From the NCBI GenBank assembly GCA_902794835.1, contig CADBIO010000014.1, positions 3,513-43,366 on the forward strand: a DNA stretch of 39,854 nt, given 5' to 3'. The notes beneath the pieces are model-generated. The model had not been told where the DNA came from and did not search any database. It was given only the letters and a program-made list of their open reading frames with translations. Position 1 is the first letter of the stretch. Every line of letters starts with the position of its first letter. The translations under genes were made by a program, and so were the position numbers. This DNA comes from an uncultured Erysipelotrichaceae bacterium. Lineage in GTDB: Bacteria; Bacillota_I; Bacilli_A; RFN20; CAG-826. Shown here piece after piece: positions 1 through 8,400 of this stretch.

Positions 1-178
1 AAAAAAGTAAATGTAAAACCAAATTCATCATTTTTATATTCATATTCAACATTATTCTTTTAACAGGAAATGGATGTGTAATAGGTAATGTCTATGTGCT
101 ATAGGTAAAGAGACACTCAGCAAACGAGCTCTAAAAACAGGGCCCACGAAGGAAAAGCAGCCTATAAATAAGAAAAAA

Positions 179-208
179 TGAGCTTTTCAGCTCACTTTTG
201 CGTTTTTT
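179..208. terminator. Probable bidirectional Rho-independent terminator
   Basis: The stem TGAGC/GCTCA (179-183 with 190-194) closes a 6-base loop. On the minus strand it is followed at once by six T residues; on the plus strand by CTTTTGCGTTTTTT. It could end minus-strand transcription coming from the accessory genes to its right. The stem is short, so strength is uncertain. Confidence 0.5.
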
Positions 209-254
209 CGCATATTCCACTTTGTATCTAAGTGTGGATACGATTATGTCTTTC

Positions 255-322
255 TGTACATCAAATGATACCAATTTTAAGAGTGAAAATTAACTCTGTA
301 CACTACATGATACCGATTTTAA
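255..322. repeat. Two imperfect 26-bp direct repeats, IS21-like element end
   Basis: Copies at 255-280 and 297-322 share 22 of 26 bases, including TGTACA, ATGATACC and ATTTTAA, and their starts are 42 bp apart. Multiple short terminal repeats beginning TGT are typical of IS21-family ends. No intact istA or istB gene lies next to them, so this looks like the stranded end of a deleted element. The family assignment rests on general resemblance only. The rest of 1-354 holds a terminator-like hairpin and AT-rich sequence with no gene I can support. Confidence 0.4.
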
Positions 323-354
323 CGTGGAGCTTTTTTAGGCATTGGTCCATCGTC

Positions 355-420
355 TTATTTCAAATCATTTATAGCAAGTGATACTAATGCTTTTATCTCA
401 TCAGGATCTTCGCTATCGAC
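355..420 (-). pseudogene. C-terminal remnant of an unknown protein
   Basis: On the minus strand, 21 codons reading VDSEDPDEIKALVSLAINDLK run into a TAA stop at 355-357, about 33 bases from the repeat pair at 255-322. The residue composition looks like real protein. Upstream it runs into sequence that codes convincingly on the other strand, so the junction near 420 looks like a deletion or recombination point. It may be the end of the last gene of the lost insertion element. The family is unknown and the fragment is short. Confidence 0.25.
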
Positions 421-700
421 AAGCAACGTTGGTTTGATAACGCTTCTGGTCAAAACTATGAAGATGCTATAAAACAATATCGTTACGAAAGAGACCCTCA
501 ATCTAGATTGTTTAGGTTTAAGTATGGTTGTTTAGTAAACTTTGCTATGGATTTAGAAGAAGTTTATATGACATTTTTTGAACGTGAAAAAGTTACAAAA
601 TTAAAACGTCATTGACAAGGCTTACCTTAAAAAACTAAAGGTGATGTATCATCTAGGATATACTGCCATAGATTTCATAGCGCCGGATTTCTTTGATTGA
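418..700 (+). pseudogene. Frameshifted C-terminal fragment of an unknown protein
   Basis: From 418 the plus strand reads DKQRWFDNASGQNYEDAIKQ and continues for 65 codons to a TGA at 613-615. A second frame, shifted by one base, takes over near 608 and reads DKAYLKKLKVMYHLGYTAID to a TGA at 698-700. Joined by a single-base correction near 610 the two give about 95 residues of plausible globular protein. There is no start codon or ribosome site upstream; the frame is open only from 388. I read this as the 3' end of a gene whose 5' part was lost and which has since taken a frameshift. I do not recognise the family. Confidence 0.45.
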
Positions 701-707
701 GATCCCC

Positions 708-1187
708 TTAAGGCTTCGATAGTATTTCCAAGTGGGAAACTTTCAAATAGGAGTTCTCATTATAAAAGTACACACGGCAACCATCGGCGTCTTGCATATC
801 AAATATTAGGGATTCAACTCCTGATGTTCCGCTTGAAATAGGCACCCCTAAGAAGGAAACAACACGAAAAATATCATCGCCGTGATTAATGTTTGTTAGT
901 TTTTCATTACTACCAACACATTTATTTGAAAACGAGTTACTGTCAATTTTCCTACTTTCATCATTGTAATGAACACTAACACTATATTTATTTTCATTCC
1001 AAAAACAGTAATTTTCATATGCAAAAAAACTGCCATTATCTTTTTGTTTGATAATAACATCATCTATATTTGTGCCGATGTCATAGCTGTTTTTTAGGGA
1101 ATTAATGGAAGGCGTGCAAGAGCAGATTACAAACGCGGTTATCACTAGCGCTAGACTAGTCAGTATGTTGTATATATGTTTAATCAT
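708..1187 (-). CDS. Small predicted lipoprotein of unknown function
   Basis: This 159-residue protein has a short positive N-terminus (MIKHIYN), a hydrophobic segment at residues 8-21 and the lipobox ICSC, with Cys24 as the predicted lipidated residue, so it should be anchored on the outer face of the membrane. The rest has no family I recognise. I start it at the ATG at 1187, because GGAGG lies 6 bases upstream (1195-1199) and the ATG overlaps the upstream stop codon as TAATG. That overlap means translation coupled to the secreted peptidase-like gene, so the two products probably act together at the cell surface. Codon content is AT-rich like its partner and unlike the core genes. Confidence 0.7.
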   Translation of the reverse strand: MIKHIYNILTSLALVITAFVICSCTPSINSLKNSYDIGTNIDDVIIKQKDNGSFFAYENYCFWNENKYSVSVHYNDESRKIDSNSFSNKCVGSNEKLTNINHGDDIFRVVSFLGVPISSGTSGVESLIFDMQDADGCRVYFYNENSYLKVSHLEILSKP

Positions 1188-3505
1188 TAGCTGACCTCCG
1201 AAACGGCAAAATATCCAACCCATTGAGTGTAATTTGTTGTATGAAACCAACTATAGTTATATCTTCTATCAGCAACAGCTGGATCATATATAATCTTGCC
1301 TTGATAATCTGTTTTTATAACGTCATTAGGCCCAGGTTTGTGTGACCAAGTACCATCTGAATTTTGTCTATACCAATGATAATCTTCGTTTGGGGCAATT
1401 ACCAAAGCCACTTTGTATTCCCCTTCTAGACATTTTGTGTTTTTAGAAACTTGATTAAACGTAAAATTATATTTGCTTGAATCCAAACTCACCATACTGA
1501 TAAGCACTGAAGCCGTCAGATAATTTGCAGTGTTGTCTAAATTGTGTCTTTCACTTTCTCCAGGTTGCATATAACCATGTTGTTTAGTATTTAAAGCATA
1601 GGCATAACAATTATAATTACGCACATTTGAATCATTCCAACTAGATGGAACATAATCAGGTTCTCCTCCCGATAATGGCAAATTATATTCGGATGGGTAA
1701 AAAGCCATGTTTCCAATGCAGATTCTTCCGCGATTGCTATCGTTTGCATTCGCGGAAAAAGTTTCGGCGTGAAATCTGACTCTATACACTGGATTATCAA
1801 ATTCAATCTTGTAGAATTTATGAGAATTTCTATTGGTCGGTAAAGCGGTTGAAGATGAGAGCAAATCTAATTTATCAACCCATTGATTTTCCCAATAATA
1901 TTGGACAGATGCTTCGCCAGTTGAATTAGTTAGCCATTCGTGAGACGTCTCTCTCCAATGCGATAATTCAACATCTATCCTAGTCACTGCATAACTAAAT
2001 CTATATTCGATGAATGCTTCTTTAAAACCGTTGCGAATTGGAGACATGACAATATATTCATCGTGAATGTAGCCAGTCCTATATCTTCTTGTTTCAAAAG
2101 CAAAATTATGACTTGCAGTGTGGCTTATGAATGTGTTTTTAGTCGTGTCATCACTAGGATAAGCATCAGCAAATCCATACTCATTAGGTTTAATTTGAGG
2201 TATCTCATTATATTCTAAAGGCTTATTAAATGATTTCTTTGCGTAATAGTCATCCCAATAAGGATAGGCATCAGAGTCTAATTCAACATAAGCATAATAT
2301 ACGTTTGATTCATTATATAACGCTGCATCCCATTGACTTTGGTTTAATGTCACTTGTTTCAAATTTATTTCCTCTATTTTAAAAATTTGATTAGATGATT
2401 GATTTAAAATAGAGAAGTCGAAATATGGATTGTAGCTCTCAATCCATTTTTCTTTATAGATTGATTTCCATTCAAATGTTGGAAGCTCGTCTCTATAATT
2501 GCCAGAAGTTATCTCTATATCTTGTGGGAAGACAAAATTGCGTGCTGAACCATTGCTGCCAGATGTAGAGTGGTAATTATATGAAAATGTAGAAGGCATC
2601 AATACATTTAGCGATATCGCATCACATAGTGTGGTAAAACCTGTCGAAGATAGCGAAACATGGGATAAGGTTTTATCAGCAACATCATCTCTCCAGCCAG
2701 TATGGACGTAAATTTCATCTAAATCTTCATCATAGTCATAAGCAATGAATGCGTGCCCACCTATTGAAGATGATTGAGAACGTAAAATAACAGGGATTCC
2801 ATTTTTAATTTTGCTTATTGTGTAAGATCGAAGAAGGCTTGTATCGTTACATGAATCAATCAAGACTTGTGACGTTGTAAAGTTCCTATATCCGTATAGA
2901 TAGTAACTAAGGAAGCCAGATATGTCTGCAAAAGTCATTCCAAATGGATTAGTTTCGCTCTCAAACTTTTGAGCTCCAAAATATGTTTGACTCAAGGAGA
3001 TTAATTTACATTGAAAATAAGTGTTTGAATTTGAAGCAACATAATAAAGATAATCTTCCAAAGACAATGACTCCACTTGGTTGGTTGGCTCAAATGCAAT
3101 GCCTGGAGATTCTGCATAAAACGATGGAAAAGAAAAATCTGCTGAATGATAGGTTACAAACGCGCTTGTTGGTTCAACATCATAAGTTTCTGGAATAAAT
3201 AAATCGCTCCAATAAGAATCGTAAAAAGACAAAAGCATCCCAATCGCTACATATGAGCAGCTACCATATCTATTATTTCCAATATTTTCTCTAAGATTCG
3301 AAAAATAAACGCCTTGGTAATAATCATCTATATATAAGTCATCAACCGATCCTGAACTTAAAGAATTGAATAACTGGTTAACTTGTGAATTATAAAGTGA
3401 AGCGTTGCTAACAATGGATGAATTATGCTCATTTGCGCTTGTATGTTTAATTGACAAAAAAGAAAAACACATTATAGTTGCTGACAAAATATGTAAAAAG
3501 TTCAC
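1187..3505 (-). CDS. Large secreted protein with two cysteine-peptidase-like regions
   Basis: A 772-residue protein with an N-terminal signal peptide (VNFLHILSATIMCFSFLS, then a small polar stretch). The first region has a papain/C39-like pattern: NRYGSCSYVAIGML with Cys83 and GGHAFIAYDYDEDLDEIYVH with His251. A middle section (about 310-620) is rich in aromatic and polar residues and may be a binding region. The C-terminal part has a second Cys/His set: NCYAYAL with Cys633, DYHWYRQNSDGTWSHKPG with His710. I chose the GTG at 3505 because AAAGGAG lies 8 bases upstream, while the ATG at 3538 sits only 3 bases after a TATAAT and would not be transcribed. It is followed by an overlapping lipoprotein gene. 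Hand counts over short stretches give about 28% GC, against about 43% in the core, which suggests acquired DNA. Peptidase activity is inferred from motifs only. Confidence 0.65.
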   Translation of the reverse strand: MNFLHILSATIMCFSFLSIKHTSANEHNSSIVSNASLYNSQVNQLFNSLSSGSVDDLYIDDYYQGVYFSNLRENIGNNRYGSCSYVAIGMLLSFYDSYWSDLFIPETYDVEPTSAFVTYHSADFSFPSFYAESPGIAFEPTNQVESLSLEDYLYYVASNSNTYFQCKLISLSQTYFGAQKFESETNPFGMTFADISGFLSYYLYGYRNFTTSQVLIDSCNDTSLLRSYTISKIKNGIPVILRSQSSSIGGHAFIAYDYDEDLDEIYVHTGWRDDVADKTLSHVSLSSTGFTTLCDAISLNVLMPSTFSYNYHSTSGSNGSARNFVFPQDIEITSGNYRDELPTFEWKSIYKEKWIESYNPYFDFSILNQSSNQIFKIEEINLKQVTLNQSQWDAALYNESNVYYAYVELDSDAYPYWDDYYAKKSFNKPLEYNEIPQIKPNEYGFADAYPSDDTTKNTFISHTASHNFAFETRRYRTGYIHDEYIVMSPIRNGFKEAFIEYRFSYAVTRIDVELSHWRETSHEWLTNSTGEASVQYYWENQWVDKLDLLSSSTALPTNRNSHKFYKIEFDNPVYRVRFHAETFSANANDSNRGRICIGNMAFYPSEYNLPLSGGEPDYVPSSWNDSNVRNYNCYAYALNTKQHGYMQPGESERHNLDNTANYLTASVLISMVSLDSSKYNFTFNQVSKNTKCLEGEYKVALVIAPNEDYHWYRQNSDGTWSHKPGPNDVIKTDYQGKIIYDPAVADRRYNYSWFHTTNYTQWVGYFAVSEVS

Positions 3506-3541
3506 CGCAAAATCTCCTTTGATTGTTTCTTTCTGCATTTA

Positions 3542-3552
3542 ATTATAGCACA
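3542..3552 (-). promoter_or_regulatory. Extended -10 promoter of the secreted peptidase-like gene
   Basis: On the minus strand TGCTATAAT gives an extended -10 element with TATAAT at 3547-3542. Initiation about 7 bases downstream would produce a leader of roughly 30 bases carrying AAAGGAG and then the GTG at 3505. No good -35 is seen at 17 bases, which is tolerable for an extended -10. Confidence 0.55.
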
Positions 3553-3590
3553 CTAAATAAGAATTAAATGGATATTGAGGTTTACGTCAG

Positions 3591-4145
3591 TTACTCAATG
3601 CACCTAGAAATAATTTCATCCATTGAAATTTTGAAATGCTCGCAAAAACGATAGAGGAAATTGATCGAAGACATCCTTTTCCCTTCTTCGTAGAAGCCAA
3701 TCGTCGTTCTGTCCGCGCCCAATATCTTCCCCAATTCTGTTTTCGTCCTGTTGGCCCTTACCCTGAACAGTCTCATCATCGCCCCCAGGGTCTTCGGATC
3801 GATATCCACGAATCGCTTCCCTTGGTTTGGGAAGAATACGCCGCACCACTTCCTGAAGGCGTTAGTGAAGCAGATATCGTAGTCGCTTGGCTTGGTGTCT
3901 ATGGGGTTATGGTAATGGTAATACCTGATAGCCCTATATTCGCTTGGGCTAAGCAATAGCTCGAATTCCTCGTTCTTGCTGACTATGTAGAAGGAATCCG
4001 CGTACCTATCGTAATCTTCTGGCGTGAGCGAGCAGCCCCTCCTCAGGCATTCGACGTCGGTCTTGACCTGAAAGAGGACGAACCTCAGATATCGCTTGAA
4101 GCTCTGTATCGTTAAGTCGATGTCTATCTTTCTTCCTATTCTCAT
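3591..4145 (-). CDS. XRE-type helix-turn-helix regulator with unknown N-terminal domain
   Basis: 184 residues. The C-terminal 60 or so form an XRE-like DNA-binding domain (MRLFRVRANRTKTELGKILG, ADRTTIGFYEEGKRM, ending in a typical FKISMDEII tail). The N-terminal 110 residues are an unknown domain that is clearly related to the product of the next gene upstream (SLTPEDYDRYADSF against VLSQDDYDVYAFCL). The start lies inside that upstream frame, directly after a TAG, and has no Shine-Dalgarno site, so expression may depend on coupling, or the two frames may be one gene broken by a frameshift. One sampled 60-base line (3781-3840) is 55% GC, higher than either the neighbouring accessory genes or the core, hinting at a separate origin. 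The target is unknown. Confidence 0.6.
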   Translation of the reverse strand: MRIGRKIDIDLTIQSFKRYLRFVLFQVKTDVECLRRGCSLTPEDYDRYADSFYIVSKNEEFELLLSPSEYRAIRYYHYHNPIDTKPSDYDICFTNAFRKWCGVFFPNQGKRFVDIDPKTLGAMMRLFRVRANRTKTELGKILGADRTTIGFYEEGKRMSSINFLYRFCEHFKISMDEIISRCIE

Positions 4146-4449
4146 CTATTCTATAGATGCGATAATAAGTTTTATTTATCAAGCCATTCCAAAGCCAAGG
4201 GTGATGAGATCTCCAATAATTCAAAGCCTCGATTTCTTCCGCTGTAAGCTGCTGGTAGAACATCTCGTCTTGTTCCATCACATGCAAGCAGAAGGCATAG
4301 ACATCGTAATCATCTTGGGAAAGCACTATTGCTCTTTCACGCGACGTCTTTGTATTTCTAACATACATTCTGATCCAACAAATATATCTTCTAAATCCTT
4401 TAAACGTCTTTTCTGGTTTCTCGCTTTTGCAAACTCTCATACCATTCAA
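4006..4449 (-). pseudogene. Truncated paralogue of the adjacent HTH regulator
   Basis: Residues 15-105 align by eye with the N-terminal half of the following gene product: SFKRY/TFKGF, TPEDYDRYA/SQDDYDVYA, SPSEYRAIRYYHYHNP/TAEEIEALNYWRSHHP. After about residue 106 this frame runs through the start of the neighbour in a different frame and gives an arginine-rich tail with no protein character, ending at 4006. So the DNA-binding half is missing. Either a tandem duplicate lost its 3' half, or a single-base shift near 4145 has split a two-repeat protein. A second possible start is the internal ATG ten bases in. I would treat it as a degraded gene. Confidence 0.5.
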
Positions 4450-4723
4450 TCACCTCATCATATAAATCGAATGATCGAAGGAAATTAGCAACCTTAAAGT
4501 AGACATATCTAGGAAAAAGAACTTCTATTCCAAAAACAATCTTTCCAAATGGCATTGCCTTGATCCTACAACATGTAATTCCACGTTCTACATTGCAATT
4601 AATCTCGTAGACCTCAGGTTTCTTATCAATTATTTTCAATTTATAAAACAAAGTATCGCCACGATAAAAGCCATGTCTATCTTCGATGAAATAATCCAAA
4701 ACGGTTTGGCGAATATCTTTCAC
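4400..4723 (-). CDS. Unknown protein, possibly the frameshifted 3' part of the upstream gene
   Basis: 107 residues beginning with GTG; no known motif, and a hydrophobic, aromatic middle (KIVFGIEVLFPRYVYFKVAN). It overlaps the upstream small gene by 47 bases in another frame, and its first residues VKDIRQTVLDYF read as a natural continuation of the upstream RKIISRLAKQG, which is the pattern of a winged-helix protein with a one-base indel near 4725-4735. It also overlaps the next gene by 50 bases. Either it is a real coupled gene or half of a broken one of about 155 residues. Confidence 0.45.
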   Translation of the reverse strand: MKDIRQTVLDYFIEDRHGFYRGDTLFYKLKIIDKKPEVYEINCNVERGITCCRIKAMPFGKIVFGIEVLFPRYVYFKVANFLRSFDLYDEVIEWYESLQKRETRKDV

Positions 4724-4874
4724 CTTGCTTGGCCAAGCGGGAGATTATTTTTCTGAAACTATCGTAATTCGTATCCTTGAAGTAATAGTCATGAAAAGTC
4801 TTTACATCAAAAGTGATGCCTCTATGGTAATGCAAATAATGAATTATAGATTCAGTTATGGACATTTCGTTCAT
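4677..4874 (-). CDS. Small winged-helix-like protein, N-terminal part of AbiEi/DUF6088 type (tentative)
   Basis: 65 residues from the ATG at 4874. The segment YDSFRKIISRLAKQG resembles the recognition part of the N-terminal winged helix found in AbiEi/DUF6088-type antitoxins, but the resemblance is by eye. The last dozen residues (ERYSPNRFGLFHRR) look like out-of-frame reading, in line with a frameshift into the following frame. No Shine-Dalgarno site precedes any of the candidate ATGs (4892, 4874, 4865). A -10 ending 6-7 bases before 4874 supports that ATG as a leaderless start. It is the first gene of a small minus-strand accessory cluster. Confidence 0.45.
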   Translation of the reverse strand: MNEMSITESIIHYLHYHRGITFDVKTFHDYYFKDTNYDSFRKIISRLAKQGERYSPNRFGLFHRR

Positions 4875-4910
4875 AAATGTGTTATATAACATTTATGTTT
4901 TCTGAGACAA
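4872..4910 (-). promoter_or_regulatory. Promoter overlapping a perfect inverted repeat (possible autoregulatory operator)
   Basis: Minus strand: -35 TTGTCT (4910-4905), a 17-18 base spacer, and -10 ATATAA or TATAAC (4887-4881). Over the -10 and start codon lie perfect 9-bp inverted arms CATAAATGT (4872-4880) and ACATTTATG (4889-4897) around an 8-base centre, itself part of GTTATATAAC. A dimeric regulator bound here would block both the -10 and the ATG. The DNA-binding products of the cluster are the obvious candidates for that regulator. Confidence 0.55.
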
Positions 4911-4950
4911 TTTTTATTTAATTTTTCGCTATGTTATTATCTTTAAATAA

Positions 4951-4978
4951 TAAAAGACAACCTGCGTGACAGATTGTC
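4951..4978 (-). terminator. Rho-independent terminator of tRNA-Arg
   Basis: On the minus strand GACAA-T-CTG pairs with CAG-G-TTGTC around TCACG (4978-4956), followed by TTTTATT. It lies 14 bases after the CCA end of the tRNA gene. Confidence 0.75.
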
Positions 4979-4991
4979 TCAGATTTTCGTA

Positions 4992-5068
<77 letters not shown>

Positions 5069-5303
5069 AACGGAATTATTTTAGCACGACCTTTGGTCAA
5101 GAAAAACCGTCGAGCGAATCCGATGGTTGTTTATGGGTTTCGAGCGCCATCATTGTACAGAATGCGGAACGTCCCCCGCAAATCGTCTCGGAGAGATAGA
5201 AAAACTATGTTTCTCTTCCGAAGCGAATCCTGCCCAATCCTCAAAACCCTTGCTCAGAAATTATTAGAGGCGCTATGCAAAAAGAAGAAAATCGTTAAAA
5301 ATG
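5069..5303. other. Spacer between the two tRNA genes
   Basis: No gene is supported here; the open frames are shadows of the tRNAs. On the minus strand TTGACC, 16 bases, TAATTC (near 5100-5073) and TTGCGG, 18 bases, TACAAT (near 5183-5154) are two weak promoter candidates for tRNA-Arg. An imperfect hairpin with arms GAGAGATAG and CTATGTTTCTC lies at 5191-5215 and has no T tract. Confidence 0.35.
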
Positions 5304-5332
5304 AAAAAAGGCTTGATCACGTGTATCAAACC
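5304..5332 (-). terminator. Rho-independent terminator of tRNA-Pro
   Basis: Minus-strand stem GGTTTGAT/ATCAAGCC (5332-5325 with 5317-5310), 8 pairs with one G-T, loop ACACGTG, then TTTTTT. It sits 12 bases after the tRNA-Pro gene, so the two tRNAs are separate transcription units. Confidence 0.85.
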
Positions 5333-5344
5333 TGTTTTTGCCGA

Positions 5345-5421
5345 TGGTCGGAACGATGGGATTCGAACCCACGACCTTCTGGTCCCGAACCAGACGCACT
5401 ACCAAGCTGTGCTACGTCCCG
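5345..5421 (-). tRNA. tRNA-Pro(CGG)
   Basis: The 77-base cloverleaf has acceptor CGGGACG/CGTTCCG (one G-T pair), D arm GCAC..GTGC, anticodon stem TCTGG/CCAGA with loop TTCGGGA (anticodon CGG), T arm GTGGG-TTCGAAT-CCCAT, discriminator A and encoded CCA. Own promoter and own terminator are visible on either side. Confidence 0.95.
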
Positions 5422-5446
5422 AACTGACGCTTAGTCGGCGAGCGTT

Positions 5447-5475
5447 ATTATACTCATTCAAACGTCAGAAATCAA
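5447..5475 (-). promoter_or_regulatory. Promoter of tRNA-Pro
   Basis: Minus strand TTGATT (5475-5470), a 17-base spacer, and a perfect TATAAT (5452-5447). It overlaps the last codons of polC, so the tRNA is made independently of the polC operon. Confidence 0.8.
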
Positions 5476-8400
5476 AGAGAGACAATTGATTTGTTTTGCT
5501 AAGTCCTTTTAAAACCCCTAAATCTTCCAAGGCTTTCAAAGCGGAATCTCCGATAGAATAGAAGACATCTTTGCCCTGACGCTTGCTTTCTTCCTCGTTT
5601 TTGGTGGACTTCACGCGGTCCATCAAATCTTCCTGAGATAAGAATTCACCGCCATTGGCACGCGCCTTGACGATTCCTTCTGCCGCTGTCGATGGGAAAC
5701 CGGAAATGGCTTTGAATGGCGGGATGACGCAATTACGTTCCTTGCAGACCTTCCAGACCGTGGCATCGGATTCCATCAAAGAAATATTTTCAATGGAATA
5801 GCCTCGGTCTACCATTTCACAAGCCGCAGTATCCGCTTTCAATTCTTCTAAATCAACGTCAGAGGCTTCTGGGTTTCCTTTGATTTCATTGATTCGCTTG
5901 ACGATTCGATCCAATCCACCTGACATCACACCGATGTCAAATTTATCGCAACGGGTGGAGAAATAGGTGGCATAGAATTCCAAAGGATGATGAACCTTAA
6001 ACCAGCCAGTGCGGACGGCGCCGATAACGTATGCCGCGGCATGGGCCCGTGGGAAAAGGTATTTGATTTTGTTGAGGGATTCGATGTACCAATCCGGCAC
6101 TTTGTTTTTCTTCATCTCTTCGTTATAACGAGGATCGCCACCAGTTCCTTTGCCATGACGGACATCTTCCATGATGCGGAAAGACATCGAAGGATCGCAG
6201 CCCATCGAAATCAAATAGTTCATGATATCGTCACGACATCCGACGACGTCGTTTAAAGAACGCCCCTGATGAACAATGATGTCTTCGGCGTTGTTATTCC
6301 AAACATCGGTGCCGTGGCTTAAGCCAGAGATAATTAACAAATCATTGAAAGTCTTTGGCCTAGCTTCCTCTAGAAGGCCTTGAACAAAACTAGTCCCGAA
6401 TTCTGGCAAAGCAATTGCCCCGGTTTTAAAGCCGAGAGGATTTTTCTGGAGCTTCAACGCTTTGGGAGAACCGAATAACGAAAGGACTTGAGGATCGTCC
6501 AAAGGAATCGTTTCCCCGACTTTGGCAATATCAATGCCCGTCAAATTGCACTGCATTCTCAAAGCAACTGGCTCAACGTGACCGAGTTCATCGAGTTTTA
6601 AAACAGAATCGTGCATGGAAGCAAATTCGTAATGGGTTGTCAGCCATTCGGCGTTCGGGTCATCGGCTGGATGCTGGAATGGGGTGAAGTCAAAGATATC
6701 CATATCCGATGGAATAACGACAATGCCCCCTGGATGTTGTCCCGTGGTGCGTTTGACGCCGGTGCATTTGCTGGCCAAGAACGAACAATAGGCACGATCA
6801 TCGTTGCCCACTTCTTTGCGCAAAACACGCTCATAGTAGCCTTTCACATAACCAAAGGCATTCTTTTGTTCGGCGGCAGCAATCGTCCCGGCACGAATGA
6901 CGTGAGGGGAATGGACGAATTCCCCATTCGCGTATGCCCTATTCTCTTCTGGCGTAGATAGAATCTCACGAGTGTACAAATGCCCTTTGGCTTGATAATC
7001 CGCAGGAAAATTAAGGTCAATATCCGGAACCTTATCAGCATCAAATCCCAAGAACGTCTCAAAAGGAATGGATTGTCCATTTCTTAATAGTTCAGTCCCG
7101 CATTCTGGGCATTTCTTGTGTGGCAAGTCAGTGCCAGAACGAAGGTTTTTGAATTGTGGGTCGTCATTGGCCCATTCAAAATGTTTGCATTTCGGGCAAA
7201 GGTAATGCGGAGGCAAAGGATTGACTTCCGTAATGCCTGCCATCGTCGCGGCAAACGAAGAGCCAACCGATCCACGAGAGCCGATGAAATAACCCATATG
7301 CTCCGGGTTGTCTATATCTTCCATTGCGTGTTTGACTAAAAGATGGGCAATGTAATAAGTGACGGCATAGCCGTTATTGATAATACCATCCAGTTCTCGG
7401 TCAAGACGAGCTTTCACCAATGGATCTGGATTTTCACCATACGTATCCTTTAAATTCTGATAACAAAGCTCACGGAGTTTCTTATCGGAATCAGGCAAAT
7501 TGGCGTCAGGTGTATATAGGCGGTCTTTCAAAATGCGCAATGGCTCGCAGGCATCGGCAATCGCACGCGAATTTTCGATAACGATCTTCCGGCACTTCTC
7601 TTCTGGGAGCCAACTACGGAAGGAATCCAGCATTTCTTTCGTGGAACGGAAATGTTGGTCTGGGTTAGGGAATTCGGCATGACGGGCACGCCCTCTCATC
7701 AACGGGTGGGCAGAACCGCCTAAGCCTTTGGAACAAATATAGATATCGCGGGTGATCTTTTCCGTCGGATTGACATAATGGCAATCGCCGGTTGCTATCA
7801 CCATCTTGCCCAATTTCTCGGCCGTATCAACAATCCGCCCAAGAATATTCATCAAACGGGGTTCGTCGATTTGCTCCATCCCAATGAGCCAAGAATAATT
7901 TTCTTTCGGCTGGATTTCGATGTAATCGTAGAAGGCCATTTCTTCTTCGAGGTCTTGTTGAGTGCCATTCATCGCCATTTCGAAAACACGTCCATTCATG
8001 CAAGCCGAGCCAACGAAAAGATTCTCGCGGTTTTCGTTAAGGAAATCCCTTGGCACGGTGGGCGTCGGTGGGGTTAAACCAGATTGTGGCGAAAGATAGG
8101 TCGTTTCCGATTCAGAGATGATCTTATATAAAGCCTTTAAGCCAGCTGGGTTTTTGGCAATCACGCAAGTATGGAAAGTCTTTGGGTGTTTGTAGAAGGC
8201 CTGAGTGTCCACCGGAAGATGGTTAAGATCTTCAAACGTGAGGTTCGGGTTTTTATATTTTTTCTGCAATAACGGAATCATGGAAAGCCAGATACGGGAA
8301 AGTTGCTCAGCATCGTAATCCGCACGGTGGAAGACGCCGGAATCGTCATGGATTTCCAAACGATTGGCCAAGGCTTTTTCCGCTAAGGAACCGGCTTCTG

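Noticed and set aside
3636-4488. Plus-strand open frames opposite the accessory regulator genes
   Set aside because: The minus strand shows a clear XRE domain and related repeats, so the plus-strand frames are shadows.
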